DNA of 64,000 bases from Rhodospirillales bacterium (GTDB taxonomy: Bacteria > Pseudomonadota > Alphaproteobacteria > Micavibrionales > Micavibrionaceae), in NCBI GenBank assembly GCA_020638295.1, contig JACKIU010000002.1, positions 1-64,000 on the forward strand, written 5' to 3'. The first letter of the stretch is position 1. Each line of letters begins with the position of its first letter. Position numbers and translations under genes: made by a program. Positions 17,912 to 27,222 of the stretch are shown here, one piece after another. Below the pieces are notes generated by a model. The model was not told where the DNA came from, made no database searches, and saw only the letters and a list, made by a program, of their open reading frames with translations.

Positions 17912-18709
17912 ATGAACAAACCACCAAACAAGCACCCTATCGAAGATCTCATCGCCGTGATGGCCGCGCTACGCAATCCGGATGGCGGATGCCCGTGGGA
18001 TTTGCAACAGGACTTCAAATCGATCGCGCCCTACACAATTGAAGAAGCCTACGAAGTCGCCGACGCCATTGAGCGTAATAACATGAACGACCTGCGCGAA
18101 GAACTCGGCGATTTGCTACTCCAGCCGATCTATCACGCCCAGATGGCGGACGAAGACAATCTCTTCGATATCAACGATGTGATTAAAGACATCACCGAAA
18201 AGATGATTTCCCGCCACCCGCATGTTTTCGGCGATCACAATGCCCAAACTCCCGAAGATGTGAACGCGATATGGGATGAACGCAAAAAGGCTGAAAAGCC
18301 GACAAATAATGATAGTGCCCTTGATGGTGTGACCAAAGCCCTGCCAGCCTTGCTCCGCGCCGAAAAGCTGCAGAAAAAAGCCGCGAAAGTCGGCTTTGAA
18401 TGGCCCGGCCCGCAGCAGGTCCTCGACAAGCTCGAAGAAGAACTCGCTGAAATGCGTGAAGCCTTGGCCACCGGGACTTTAGAGCAAAAAACCGATGAGC
18501 TCGGCGATCTGCTCTTTGTGCTGGCCAATCTCGCGCGCATGCTGGGCATCAATCCCGAAACAGCACTTCGAGAGTGCAATAACAAATTTGAAAGGCGTTT
18601 CAGAGGGTTAGAAAAAGAACTTAAACTAAAATCTATAGAACTCAAAGACGCATCTTTGGCGCAGATGGAGCAGGAATGGCGCAATCAAAAGCAAAAGGAA
18701 CGCGGCTGA
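17912..18709 (+). CDS. mazG: Nucleoside triphosphate pyrophosphohydrolase
   Basis: This 265-residue protein has two MazG domains. The first has CPWDLQQDF, then EEAYEVADAI and EELGDLLLQ (about 24-80). The second has EEELAEMREAL and DELGDLLFVLANLAR (about 170-215). The acidic residues bind Mg2+ and the enzyme hydrolyses NTPs/dNTPs to monophosphates, limiting use of damaged nucleotides. It has a 65-base leader after the MBL gene and lies convergent to hflX across a palindromic repeat. Confidence 0.94.
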   Translation: MNKPPNKHPIEDLIAVMAALRNPDGGCPWDLQQDFKSIAPYTIEEAYEVADAIERNNMNDLREELGDLLLQPIYHAQMADEDNLFDINDVIKDITEKMISRHPHVFGDHNAQTPEDVNAIWDERKKAEKPTNNDSALDGVTKALPALLRAEKLQKKAAKVGFEWPGPQQVLDKLEEELAEMREALATGTLEQKTDELGDLLFVLANLARMLGINPETALRECNNKFERRFRGLEKELKLKSIELKDASLAQMEQEWRNQKQKERG

Positions 18710-18764
18710 CCCACTCCTGACGACGAGCTTACCACCCCTCAATTTCTGAAAAGGTTCTGTTTTC

Positions 18765-18869
18765 CGTCATTGCGAGGAAACGGAGTTGACGAAGCAATCC
18801 AGAAAAAACAACGGAAACTTCAGGATTCTGGATTGCTTCTCCCGGATCAAGTCCGGGATCGCAATGACG
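18765..18869. repeat. Family A palindromic repeat between mazG and hflX
   Basis: The ends form an 11-base perfect inverted repeat: CGTCATTGCGA at 18765-18775 and TCGCAATGACG at 18859-18869. An inner pair, GAAGCAATCC/GGATTGCTTC, lies at about 18790-18799 and 18831-18840. A looser outer pairing (CCCCTCAATTTC/GAAATTGAGGAG) extends the fold. It sits between two convergent genes and can form a long hairpin, so it may also work as a bidirectional terminator. Confidence 0.8.
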
Positions 18870-18903
18870 AAATTGAGGAGTGGTGAGGATGACGGGTAAA
18901 ATA

Positions 18904-20226
18904 TTACACCGGCTTTTCCACGGGTTTATAGCCAAAACGCGTCTTGAACTTATCCCGCTCAGCTTGCCCAATCCGCACCCTGCACGTCACCACAGTTTCG
19001 CCTTCATCACGCGCAATGACATCCGCGTGCTCATAAAGCCATGACAACGCCTTACCATCGGCATGCGGAAGTTCATAACGGACCTCACGCCGTTCACCCG
19101 CAGTAATCGCGGCAATACGCTCCAGCAAAGCCTCTATCCCCTGCCCCTGCACGGCAGACAGCAACACAAACCGCGCCTCAAACTGCGCCGCGCGTTGTAA
19201 ATCAGCCAAAACATCCGTATCCAGCGCGTCAATCTTGTTATAGACCTCGAGAATGCGCGGATCGGCCTCATATTCAATCCCCAAATCCTCTAAAATGCCG
19301 ATGACATCCTCACGCTGCGCCTGATAATCCGGCCGCGACACATCAATCACATGCAAAATCACATCCGCATGCAAGGTCTGTTCAAGCGTCGCGCGAAACG
19401 CCGCGATCAAGTGCGTCGGCAAATCCGAGATAAACCCGACCGTATCCGACAAAATGACCTTCTGCCCGTTCGGCAAATCAATCCGCCGCAAAGTCGGGTC
19501 CAACGTAGCAAACAACAAATCCTTGGCGAAAATATCGGCACCGCTCAGCGTATTAAACAACGTCGATTTCCCGGCATTGGTATAGCCCACCAGCGCCACC
19601 ACTGGAAACGGCACCCGTGCGCGCGCCTGTCGCCCCAACTCGCGCGTCCGCTTCACGTCCTCCAGCTCTTTTTTCAGCTTCACAATCCGGTCGCTAATCA
19701 GCCGCCGGTCAATCTCAATCTGCGTTTCCCCCGGCCCGCCCATAAACCCGGCCCCACCGCGTTGCCGCTCAAGGTGCGTCCACGAACGCACCAGGCGCGA
19801 ACGCTGATACTCCAGCGCCGCCAGTTCGACCTGCAAGCGCCCTTCCCGCGTTTGCGCCCGCTCGCCAAAAATTTCCAGAATCAGACCGGTCCGGTCGATC
19901 ACTTTGACATCCCAAGCCTTTTCAAGGTTGCGCTGCTGCACCGGGGAAAGCGTGTAATTGAAAATCACCACGCTCGGCTCGAGCGCCTCAATGGTTTCGC
20001 CAAGCGCCTCACGCTGCCCTTTCCCCAAAAACTGCCCGGCATGAAGGCGCGAAACGTTTAAGGGCTTGAGTTCAAGAATATCCAGATGAATGGCCCGCGC
20101 CAGCCCGGCGATCTCATCGCACTGATCCTCAACGCTGCGCGCACGACGACCCTGCTGGACAATCGGATGCACAATAACGCACGTGTCCTGCGGTTTTTCA
20201 GATGTAAAATATTCGGAAGATCCCAT
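18904..20226 (-). CDS. hflX: GTPase HflX
   Basis: This ribosome-associated GTPase has about 440 residues. The N-terminal HflX domain includes the glycine-rich GGAGFMGGPGETQIE linker. The G domain follows, with G1 GYTNAGKSTLFN, G3 LSDTVGFISDLPTHL and G4 NKID. It splits stalled ribosomes and acts in heat stress. I start it at ATG 20226, 13 bases after hfq. An in-frame ATG at 20280 would overlap hfq and is less likely. The hfq-hflX pair is conserved in proteobacteria. Confidence 0.93.
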   Translation of the reverse strand: MGSSEYFTSEKPQDTCVIVHPIVQQGRRARSVEDQCDEIAGLARAIHLDILELKPLNVSRLHAGQFLGKGQREALGETIEALEPSVVIFNYTLSPVQQRNLEKAWDVKVIDRTGLILEIFGERAQTREGRLQVELAALEYQRSRLVRSWTHLERQRGGAGFMGGPGETQIEIDRRLISDRIVKLKKELEDVKRTRELGRQARARVPFPVVALVGYTNAGKSTLFNTLSGADIFAKDLLFATLDPTLRRIDLPNGQKVILSDTVGFISDLPTHLIAAFRATLEQTLHADVILHVIDVSRPDYQAQREDVIGILEDLGIEYEADPRILEVYNKIDALDTDVLADLQRAAQFEARFVLLSAVQGQGIEALLERIAAITAGERREVRYELPHADGKALSWLYEHADVIARDEGETVVTCRVRIGQAERDKFKTRFGYKPVEKPV

Positions 20227-20239
20227 CCGTAAAGCGGCT

Positions 20240-20512
20240 CTAAGCGTCCGCTTCGCCTTCTTGGTTCTCGGCGGCGCCATCGCCCTCTTCATCATGCAGC
20301 GACAAAGGCCCGCTCGGCATGATCGTCGAAATCGCGTGCTTGTAGACAAGCTGGATATGGGTTTCGCGGCGAAGCAGCAAACTGAAATTGTCAAACCACG
20401 TCACAACGCCCTGTAACTTCACCCCGTTGACGAGAAACACGGTCACGGCCATTTTCTCTTTACGAATTTTATTCAGGAAAACATCTTGCACTTGCTGGAA
20501 TTTCTCGCCCAT
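20240..20512 (-). CDS. hfq: RNA chaperone Hfq
   Basis: This 90-residue Sm-like protein has QQVQDVFLNKIRKEK (Sm1 helix), VFLVNGVKLQGVVTWFDNFS and the Sm2 signature VYKHAISTI. It forms a hexamer that pairs sRNAs with mRNAs. The C-terminal 20 residues are acidic and disordered (HDEEGDGAAENQEGEADA). It is directly upstream of hflX. Confidence 0.97.
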   Translation of the reverse strand: MGEKFQQVQDVFLNKIRKEKMAVTVFLVNGVKLQGVVTWFDNFSLLLRRETHIQLVYKHAISTIMPSGPLSLHDEEGDGAAENQEGEADA

Positions 20513-20559
20513 TGTATTGCCGTTTCTCTAGGTTTTTATCGATAAGATTTATTCATTAC

Positions 20560-21246
20560 CTACTTTTTTAGAGCCTTTACGTCATATTGCAACAAAAATT
20601 CACGTAAAAAATCACAATTCTGCTTATGCAGGTGCACATCATATTTTTCTAATAAATCCGCCGCTTCCGCGTCATTTGCGATAAGAATAGTTTTGCACCC
20701 AACCGCATTCGCGCAGCCCAAATCATTTTCCGTATCGCCGACCAGCCACACAGACTCAAGATCGCTATTCACCCCGGCCCGCTCAATCGCCAGATGCAAT
20801 GGCGCCGGAGACGGCTTATCCGCTTCCGCCTCCCCTGCTCCCACCACGCTAATAAAGAAATCACCCCAGTCGTAATTGATGATTTCCTGCTCAACGAGAT
20901 CTTTTTTCTTATTCGTCACAACCCCGCACGGTACACCCATATCGTAAAGTGTCTTAAGCAACGCCTGCGCACCCTTAACAGGCTTCAAGCCCTCTTTATG
21001 ATGCGCCATCACATACGACTCAAAATGTCCCTTTGCCGCATCAACATTCTCGGACCCATACAACTCCGCATAAAGCTGCTCACGCGGCTGCCCGAAATAG
21101 CCCCTGAAGTCCTCAAGCGTAAACGGCGCGATACCAAGCTGCCCGCGCGTATGATTGTGCGCGGCATGCAGAAAAGCAAAGCTGTCGACCAGCGTCCCGT
21201 CCCAATCGAAAAACACCGCCTCCGGGCGTTGCAGTTCATACCCCAT
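20560..21246 (-). CDS. HAD-superfamily hydrolase (phosphoglycolate phosphatase-like)
   Basis: This 228-residue protein has the nucleophile motif DWDGTLVD (14-21), a helical cap, VVTNKKK (motif II/III region) and GDTENDLGCANAVG (motif IV). These place it near Gph/PpaX-like phosphatases of HAD subfamily IA. It could hydrolyse phosphoglycolate, pyrophosphate or another small phosphate ester. It overlaps the murI 3' end by 11 bases, which suggests cotranscription from murI. Confidence 0.82.
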   Translation of the reverse strand: MGYELQRPEAVFFDWDGTLVDSFAFLHAAHNHTRGQLGIAPFTLEDFRGYFGQPREQLYAELYGSENVDAAKGHFESYVMAHHKEGLKPVKGAQALLKTLYDMGVPCGVVTNKKKDLVEQEIINYDWGDFFISVVGAGEAEADKPSPAPLHLAIERAGVNSDLESVWLVGDTENDLGCANAVGCKTILIANDAEAADLLEKYDVHLHKQNCDFLREFLLQYDVKALKK

Positions 21247-22060
21247 AGCTCATAACCTCAATCTTTTGCAAATCAATCGTACGCCCGTAAAAATCCGAAG
21301 CTTTGTGCGCGTAATTCGGTGTCAGGTCGGTCACCAAAAACTCCGCTTCACCCTTGCGCCCGATGACACGATCGATCTCCGGATGACGCATCAAATAATC
21401 GGCTAACTTTTCAGGCAAAATCTCATCCTGCGCAATCACCGTTAAATCATAACGCTCACGAATAAGATCCTTCAAACAGCTATAATGTGTGCAACTCAAA
21501 ACAAGCGCCTCTATCCCCTGCTCTTTCAACGGCAGGATATAATGATCCAGAACATCTTCCATCCACGCCATCCCGTCATCTTCGATCAACGGCACCAGCA
21601 GCGGCGTATTCACCTGTAAAATTTCGATTGCCGGATTAATTTTTTGTAACTCCTCCCGATAGACATTTGAATGCACGGTATAGTTTGTCCCGATCAGCCC
21701 GATCCGACTGTAACCATGCTCCAAAGCAGATTCAATGGTCGGCACCACCACGCCCAGAATGCGCCGCTCGGGATAAGCCTGCGGCAAATAGCCCTGCTGC
21801 AATTTACGCAACGCCGAAGCGCTCGCCGTATTACACGCCATTATAATCAGCCGACAATCTTTTTCGGAAAATAGATACTCGATACAAGCCCGGGTGTACG
21901 CGTATATGGCTTTCTCGGAACGCTTGCCGTAAGGCACATGCAATGTATCGCCCAGATAAACCATGTCCAAATCCGGCAAAGCCCCGCGCAAAGCCTTGGC
22001 GATCATAATACCGCCGAGCCCGGAATCGAATATCCCCAATTTCATATTTTGCCCAGCCAT
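21236..22060 (-). CDS. murI: Glutamate racemase
   Basis: This racemase has up to 274 residues. It has FDSGLGG near the N-terminus and the two catalytic cysteines in MACNTAS (C76) and LSCTHY (C190). It supplies D-glutamate for peptidoglycan. The ATG at 22060 follows the trkA stop by 6 bases. ATG 22045 (MKLGIFDSGLGG) is an equally reasonable start. Insertion of murI and the HAD gene between trkA and hfq departs from the common alphaproteobacterial order. Confidence 0.92.
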   Translation of the reverse strand: MAGQNMKLGIFDSGLGGIMIAKALRGALPDLDMVYLGDTLHVPYGKRSEKAIYAYTRACIEYLFSEKDCRLIIMACNTASASALRKLQQGYLPQAYPERRILGVVVPTIESALEHGYSRIGLIGTNYTVHSNVYREELQKINPAIEILQVNTPLLVPLIEDDGMAWMEDVLDHYILPLKEQGIEALVLSCTHYSCLKDLIRERYDLTVIAQDEILPEKLADYLMRHPEIDRVIGRKGEAEFLVTDLTPNYAHKASDFYGRTIDLQKIEVMSYGV

Positions 22061-22066
22061 AAAGCC

Positions 22067-23443
22067 CTAGAACAGATCAACCTGCACCGAGAACATTTTC
22101 TCAACACCCTGAGCCTGAGCTCGTGAAGCCAGAATAATCACATCATCCCCGGCGCGAATGGTAAAGCTCGGCCCCGGCATAATAAATTCGTCATCACGGA
22201 TAATCCCGCCAACAACAACCTCATGCGGCAGGTTAAGGTCCTCTACGGTAGAATTCACAATCGATGAAGTTTCAGAAACTTCCGCTTCAATCACTTCGGC
22301 AAACCCGTCGCGAATATTATACAACCCCTTCACCCGCCCGCGCCGTACGTGTTGCATAATATTGGCTACAATAATCGAACGCGGCGAGACCATCGCATCC
22401 ACACCCAGCGGCCCGACCAAAGGATAGTAAGCCTCATTATTCACCAGCGTAATCGCGCGCTCACAGCCATATTGCTTGGCCAGCAACGAGCCTAGAATAT
22501 TGCTTTCATCATCATTAGTCACCGCGACCAGCGTTTCGGCATTGCCGACTGAAGCTTCCTCAAGAATATCCTTATCCAGAGAGCTTCCATTCAGGATAAT
22601 CGTATTTTCAAGGTTCTCGCTCAAAAATTCAGCCTGCCTCTGATCTCGCTCTATAATTTTAATATGCACACTCTTTGAACGTGTTTGAATAAGCTTCGCC
22701 AGCGTTGTGCCGATACTCCCGCCCCCGGCAATAACAATTTTTCGCGCTTCGTCTTCTTCATGCCCAAACGCCGTCATCACCCGTTTAAGATGCTTGGTAT
22801 CGACAATAAAGAACACCTCATCCCCGACCTCCAATTGATCTGTTTCATCGGGAATAATCGGCTTGTTACGCCGTAAAATCGCCAACACGCGGAACGACAG
22901 GTCCGGAAACAAATTGTGAAGCTGGCTAAGCGGCGTATTCACCACCGGGCAATCCTCCTCGCAAATCACCCCGATCATATGCGCCAGCCCGTCGGCGACA
23001 ATATTCACAAACGTCGTCCCCGGCACCGCAAGCCGCTGATAAATATCCTTGGCCACAATCACTTCCGGAGAAATGATCACATCAATCGGCATATGCGCCC
23101 GGGAAAACAAATTCGACCATTCCGGCTGCAAATAGGCTTGCTCCCGCACCCGTGCAATTTTTTTCGGAATGCCGAACAGCGAATGCCCGATCTGACAGGC
23201 CACCATATTGACCTCATCGGACTGCGTCACAGCAACGATCAAGTCCGCATCATTCGCCCCGGCCGCTTTCAAAACGTCCGGGTTCGAGGCATGCCCCAAA
23301 ATCGCGTTCACATCCAGTTCGTCATTAATATGCGCAATAAGGTCCCGGCGTAAATCAACGACCGTAACATCGTTTTCTTCCTTGGAAAGATATTCAGCGA
23401 TACTGTACCCGACCTGTCCGGCACCACAAATAATGGCTCTCAT
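22067..23443 (-). CDS. trkA: Trk system potassium transporter peripheral subunit TrkA
   Basis: This 458-residue protein is made of two RCK units. Each has an NAD-binding Rossmann domain (GAGQVGYSIA near residue 7; AGGGSIGTTLA near 240) followed by a TrkA-C domain. It regulates TrkH/TrkG K+ uptake at the membrane surface. It starts 4 bases after the ntrX stop, continuing the ntrY-ntrX-trkA operon typical of alphaproteobacteria. Confidence 0.95.
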   Translation of the reverse strand: MRAIICGAGQVGYSIAEYLSKEENDVTVVDLRRDLIAHINDELDVNAILGHASNPDVLKAAGANDADLIVAVTQSDEVNMVACQIGHSLFGIPKKIARVREQAYLQPEWSNLFSRAHMPIDVIISPEVIVAKDIYQRLAVPGTTFVNIVADGLAHMIGVICEEDCPVVNTPLSQLHNLFPDLSFRVLAILRRNKPIIPDETDQLEVGDEVFFIVDTKHLKRVMTAFGHEEDEARKIVIAGGGSIGTTLAKLIQTRSKSVHIKIIERDQRQAEFLSENLENTIILNGSSLDKDILEEASVGNAETLVAVTNDDESNILGSLLAKQYGCERAITLVNNEAYYPLVGPLGVDAMVSPRSIIVANIMQHVRRGRVKGLYNIRDGFAEVIEAEVSETSSIVNSTVEDLNLPHEVVVGGIIRDDEFIMPGPSFTIRAGDDVIILASRAQAQGVEKMFSVQVDLF

Positions 23444-23447
23444 TGCG

Positions 23448-24899
23448 CTATGCTCGCTTTCTTTTGGCTACAGAATCAGAAAGCTCATCAACCTGATCCT
23501 GAGGAGTTTCTGACTGTATTTGTAAAGATTTGAGCTTACGATGCAAGGCCGAACGTTCCATCCCGACAAATTGCGCCGTTTTCGAAATATTTCCGTCAAA
23601 ACGCGCCACCTGCGCCAAAAGATATTCCCTCTCGAATTCTTCGCGTGCCTCACGCAATCCCATTTCCAGATAAACATCCTGTGTGCCGCTGCCCTCTCTC
23701 TGCACCGCGCCGTTTACTGGTTTTCCGGTAACCTCTGGAGGCAACTGGCTTACGCCAAATAACTCATCGCCATCCTGCCCGCCATGCATAATGCACACCC
23801 ACTCGATCACATTTTTAAGCTGCCGCACATTCCCCGGCCAGTCGTAGGCCTTTAAAGCATTCAAAGCCGCACTGGTAAAGCCGCGCGGCCCATGGCCCAG
23901 CAATTGCAACTGCTCGGCTAGAAACACGTCCGTCAACGCCGAAATATCCTCGCGCCTTGCCCGCAAAGGCGGCGTATCGATTTGCACCACGTTCAACCGA
24001 TAATAAAGGTCCTCGCGAAACGCGCCGTCTTGAATCGCCTGCTCCAGATCGCGATTGGTCGTAGCCAGAATGCGGACATCCGTTTCAATCCGTTTATGTC
24101 CGCCAATTCGCTGAAAACTCTGTTCCTGCAATGTATGGACAATCTTGCCCTGAGTTTCCATGGGCATATCTGAAATCTCATCCAGCAACAAAGTCCCGCC
24201 GTGAGCCTGCTCCAGAATGCCGATATGCTCGGCTTCGCCATTCACCCCGGCTTCATTGCCGAACAACTCAATTTCCAGCCGATCGGAACGCAAGGTCGCA
24301 CAATTCAAGACCATAAAAGGCTCATGGGCACGTTGCGAATGGCTATGAACCAACCGTGCAATCACCCCCTTGCCCGTACCGGCCTCGCCTTGAATCAATA
24401 TCCGGCTGTTGCTGGGAGCCGCTCGCTCAATCAATTGACGGATATTCTGCACCGCCGACGATTTCCCAATCAAATCATCGGCCTGCCCGAACGTGCGTTT
24501 TCTCAAACTGGCGTTTTCCCGCCGCAGTTGCGCTGTCTCCAGGGCCCGCGCAATCATCATCAACAGGCGGTCCGACTTGAACGGCTTTTCAATGAAGTCA
24601 TACGCCCCGTCTTTAATCGCGCTCACCGCCGTTTCAATCGTCCCGTGACCACTGATCATCACAAACGGCAAATCGGGATATTCAGCCTTAATCTTACGCA
24701 GCACCTCAAGCCCGTCATCTTTGCTCCCCTGCAACCAGATATCCAATACGACCAATGCCGGCACCTTCTCCGCCACGGACGCATACGCCTGCTCAGCCCC
24801 TCCAGCCTCACGCGTCGCATAGCCCTCATCCTCCAGAATGCCCTGAATCAGGCTGCGAATATCCGCTTCGTCATCAACAATGAGAATATCAGAACTCAT
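23448..24899 (-). CDS. ntrX: Nitrogen/redox response regulator NtrX
   Basis: This 483-residue response regulator has a receiver domain (DD at 9-10, phosphoacceptor D53 in VLDIWL, K105 in EKPFKSD) and an AAA+ domain with Walker A GEAGTGKG (171-178). A Fis-type HTH follows at the end (NISKTAQFVGMERSALHRKL). The sigma54-contacting GAFTGA loop is replaced by an unrelated sequence (NEAGVN at about 215-220). That is usual for NtrX and suggests it does not act as a classical sigma54 activator. It is paired with ntrY just upstream. Confidence 0.93.
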   Translation of the reverse strand: MSSDILIVDDEADIRSLIQGILEDEGYATREAGGAEQAYASVAEKVPALVVLDIWLQGSKDDGLEVLRKIKAEYPDLPFVMISGHGTIETAVSAIKDGAYDFIEKPFKSDRLLMMIARALETAQLRRENASLRKRTFGQADDLIGKSSAVQNIRQLIERAAPSNSRILIQGEAGTGKGVIARLVHSHSQRAHEPFMVLNCATLRSDRLEIELFGNEAGVNGEAEHIGILEQAHGGTLLLDEISDMPMETQGKIVHTLQEQSFQRIGGHKRIETDVRILATTNRDLEQAIQDGAFREDLYYRLNVVQIDTPPLRARREDISALTDVFLAEQLQLLGHGPRGFTSAALNALKAYDWPGNVRQLKNVIEWVCIMHGGQDGDELFGVSQLPPEVTGKPVNGAVQREGSGTQDVYLEMGLREAREEFEREYLLAQVARFDGNISKTAQFVGMERSALHRKLKSLQIQSETPQDQVDELSDSVAKRKRA

Positions 24900-24922
24900 A
24901 AACGTCCTTTAAAAACAAAAAA

Positions 24923-27193
24923 CTAAGCCGCCTCATCACGGACGCTTTCACCATGCGCTGCCGACAACACCAGCACCGCCGTCGCGCCGCCCAGATCGCG
25001 CCATCCATCATAAGCTTTCAACCACTGCGGCACACCTAGAATAACTCGCCCATTGTGGTCTTCCATAATCTTTTTCACAATAGCCAGTCCCAATCCTGTC
25101 CCTTTTTGCTTGTGTGTGACATAGGGCTCGGTGAGACTCCCACGCTCCTCACCTTCCGGAAAGCCCGCCCCGTTATCGCTCACGGCGACAAAAATTTCAT
25201 CCTCATGCCGTCCGGTAAAAATTGCGATCCGCCCCTTTTCATCACGCCGATTTTCCACCTGACCTTGAATGGAATCGAGCGCGTTTTGCACCAGATTGTT
25301 AATCGCCTGACGAATTTGCTGAGCATCCAGATTACCGCTTAACACCTCGCCCTCGCGCTCATCCTGAACAAATTCAATCTTCACATCACTATGGGCCTGC
25401 TTGTGCAGACTGACCACATCCCGCACCTGTTCTTGCACGTCTTCAATATGCATGACCGGCTCAGGCATCCGGGCAAAAGATGAAAATTCATTGACCATCC
25501 GCCCGATATCCTCGACATGGCGGATAATGGTCTCGGTACACCGTTTAAAGGTTTCAGGATCATCCTCAATCTGCTTGAGATAGCGCCGATTCAAACGCTC
25601 AGCCGAAAGCTGTATCGGCGTCAGCGGGTTCTTGATCTCATGAGCAATCCGCCGCGCCACATCCGCCCACGCTGCCTTACGCTGCGCCGATTGCAGCTCT
25701 GTAATGTCATCAAAGGTCAAAATGACCCCGGTTTCCTGATCCCCGATCCACTCAATTGCAACCCGAACCAGAAATGTCCGGCGCAACTCATCCTGACGCA
25801 GCAACGGAATTTCGCCTTGCGTAATCTTTTCCGGCTGCCCATGTGCCTCCTCCAGCAGGTTGGAAAGTTCAGGAATAATCTTCGTAATGTTTTTTCCGCT
25901 CACATCCTCCAACGCCAGACCCAACAAATCGCATGCCGAAACATTTGCCACACTGACCAAACCTTTTTCATCCAGAGCGATCACGCCTGATGAAACCCCG
26001 GTCAGCACAGTTTCGGTAAAATGCCGCCGCCGGTCGAGCTGCCGGTTAGCCTGCAACAATTCATTTTGCTGCTCCTGCAAACGGCGCGTCATCCGGTTAA
26101 AACTCTGCGCCAGATAGTCGAATTCCTGAATGCCTTTAATCGGCGGCACCTGCGCCGACAAATCCCCGGCTCGCACACTGTCCGCCGTCGTAATCATCGT
26201 GCTGATCGGCTGCACCAGTTGACGCGCCAGCAGCAGACCAAACCAGATCGCACTCATCAGCAAGATCAAACCGACAACCGCAAAGATCAATCCCATCGTC
26301 ACCTGCAAATCGGACAAGCGCTCCTGCAAAGTCGCATAATCTTGCGTCGCCTGTTTGGTCGCCGCCAAATGTGACAAAACCTGCGGGTCGATCATTCGTC
26401 CGACAAACAGATACGCATTGGAAAAATTATCCAGCTTCACTAAGGCCCGCACCCGGTCCTCATTGCCGCCGGTCATAATCACGACCTCGCCACTATCCGC
26501 CCCCTCCATCGCATAAAGCGGAATATCCTCAAATTCGAGTGAAAAAGTCAGGCCGCTGCGCGCCAGCACCCGGCCCGCATCGTCAAAAATAATCGCCTCG
26601 GACAAATCCCTGAGCAACGAATGCGTTTGCATCACTTGGTCAAAGGCCTGCTCGTTCAACAGCAACATCCCCGCCTCACGGTTCAAATCATTCGCCATCG
26701 CCAGCGTATCGGCGCGGATCGTCTGCCTATGCTCTTTCAAATATGCCTCAGCCACCGCCTGTGACTCATTCACCGCCGTACTGACGCGTTCGCTAAACCA
26801 CGTATGAACGCCGTAATAGAAAAACACCGCCGAAAACACGGTCATGATAATCACCGGCGCCGCCGCCAGAATACTGAAGATATAGACCAGCCGCACATGA
26901 AGATGAGAACCGGTCAGCCCTCGTTTGTGACTGCGCCAGACCCCGACCAGACGTTTGGCGATAAACCCTACCAAAACAAGAAGCAGCACCAGATCAAGAT
27001 TAAGCAACCAGATCACAGATCTTGGACCATTCCCAAACGGCGGCATTTCGCGAAACGCGGCATAAGTCGCCGCACCGCTGGCAATCGATGCCAACACCAG
27101 CAGGATCACCGCAATATCCTGATAATTCTGAGGCCGCAGCCCCTTATGTTCCCGAAATTGCTTGTGCATCATTGCAAACATGGATAGATTCAT
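24923..27193 (-). CDS. ntrY: Sensor histidine kinase NtrY
   Basis: This membrane histidine kinase has about 756 residues. Several N-terminal TM helices (about 25-120) lead to a periplasmic-type sensor segment and another TM near 300. A HAMP linker, a PAS domain, HisKA with the phosphoacceptor in RRIAHEIKNPLTPIQLS, and HATPase_c with DNGAGFP and GTGLGLAIVKK follow. It senses envelope or redox/nitrogen conditions and phosphorylates NtrX. A longer frame begins with TTG at 27217; ATG 27193 with GAGGA before it is preferred. NtrB/NtrC, often upstream, are absent here. Confidence 0.93.
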   Translation of the reverse strand: MNLSMFAMMHKQFREHKGLRPQNYQDIAVILLVLASIASGAATYAAFREMPPFGNGPRSVIWLLNLDLVLLLVLVGFIAKRLVGVWRSHKRGLTGSHLHVRLVYIFSILAAAPVIIMTVFSAVFFYYGVHTWFSERVSTAVNESQAVAEAYLKEHRQTIRADTLAMANDLNREAGMLLLNEQAFDQVMQTHSLLRDLSEAIIFDDAGRVLARSGLTFSLEFEDIPLYAMEGADSGEVVIMTGGNEDRVRALVKLDNFSNAYLFVGRMIDPQVLSHLAATKQATQDYATLQERLSDLQVTMGLIFAVVGLILLMSAIWFGLLLARQLVQPISTMITTADSVRAGDLSAQVPPIKGIQEFDYLAQSFNRMTRRLQEQQNELLQANRQLDRRRHFTETVLTGVSSGVIALDEKGLVSVANVSACDLLGLALEDVSGKNITKIIPELSNLLEEAHGQPEKITQGEIPLLRQDELRRTFLVRVAIEWIGDQETGVILTFDDITELQSAQRKAAWADVARRIAHEIKNPLTPIQLSAERLNRRYLKQIEDDPETFKRCTETIIRHVEDIGRMVNEFSSFARMPEPVMHIEDVQEQVRDVVSLHKQAHSDVKIEFVQDEREGEVLSGNLDAQQIRQAINNLVQNALDSIQGQVENRRDEKGRIAIFTGRHEDEIFVAVSDNGAGFPEGEERGSLTEPYVTHKQKGTGLGLAIVKKIMEDHNGRVILGVPQWLKAYDGWRDLGGATAVLVLSAAHGESVRDEAA

Positions 27194-27222
27194 AGTCCTC
27201 AATTCCACGACAATCAAGGATT

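Noticed and set aside
19351..20061. Plus-strand frame (236 codons) opposite hflX
   Set aside because: Arg/Gln/Pro-rich shadow; HflX GTPase motifs lie on the minus strand.
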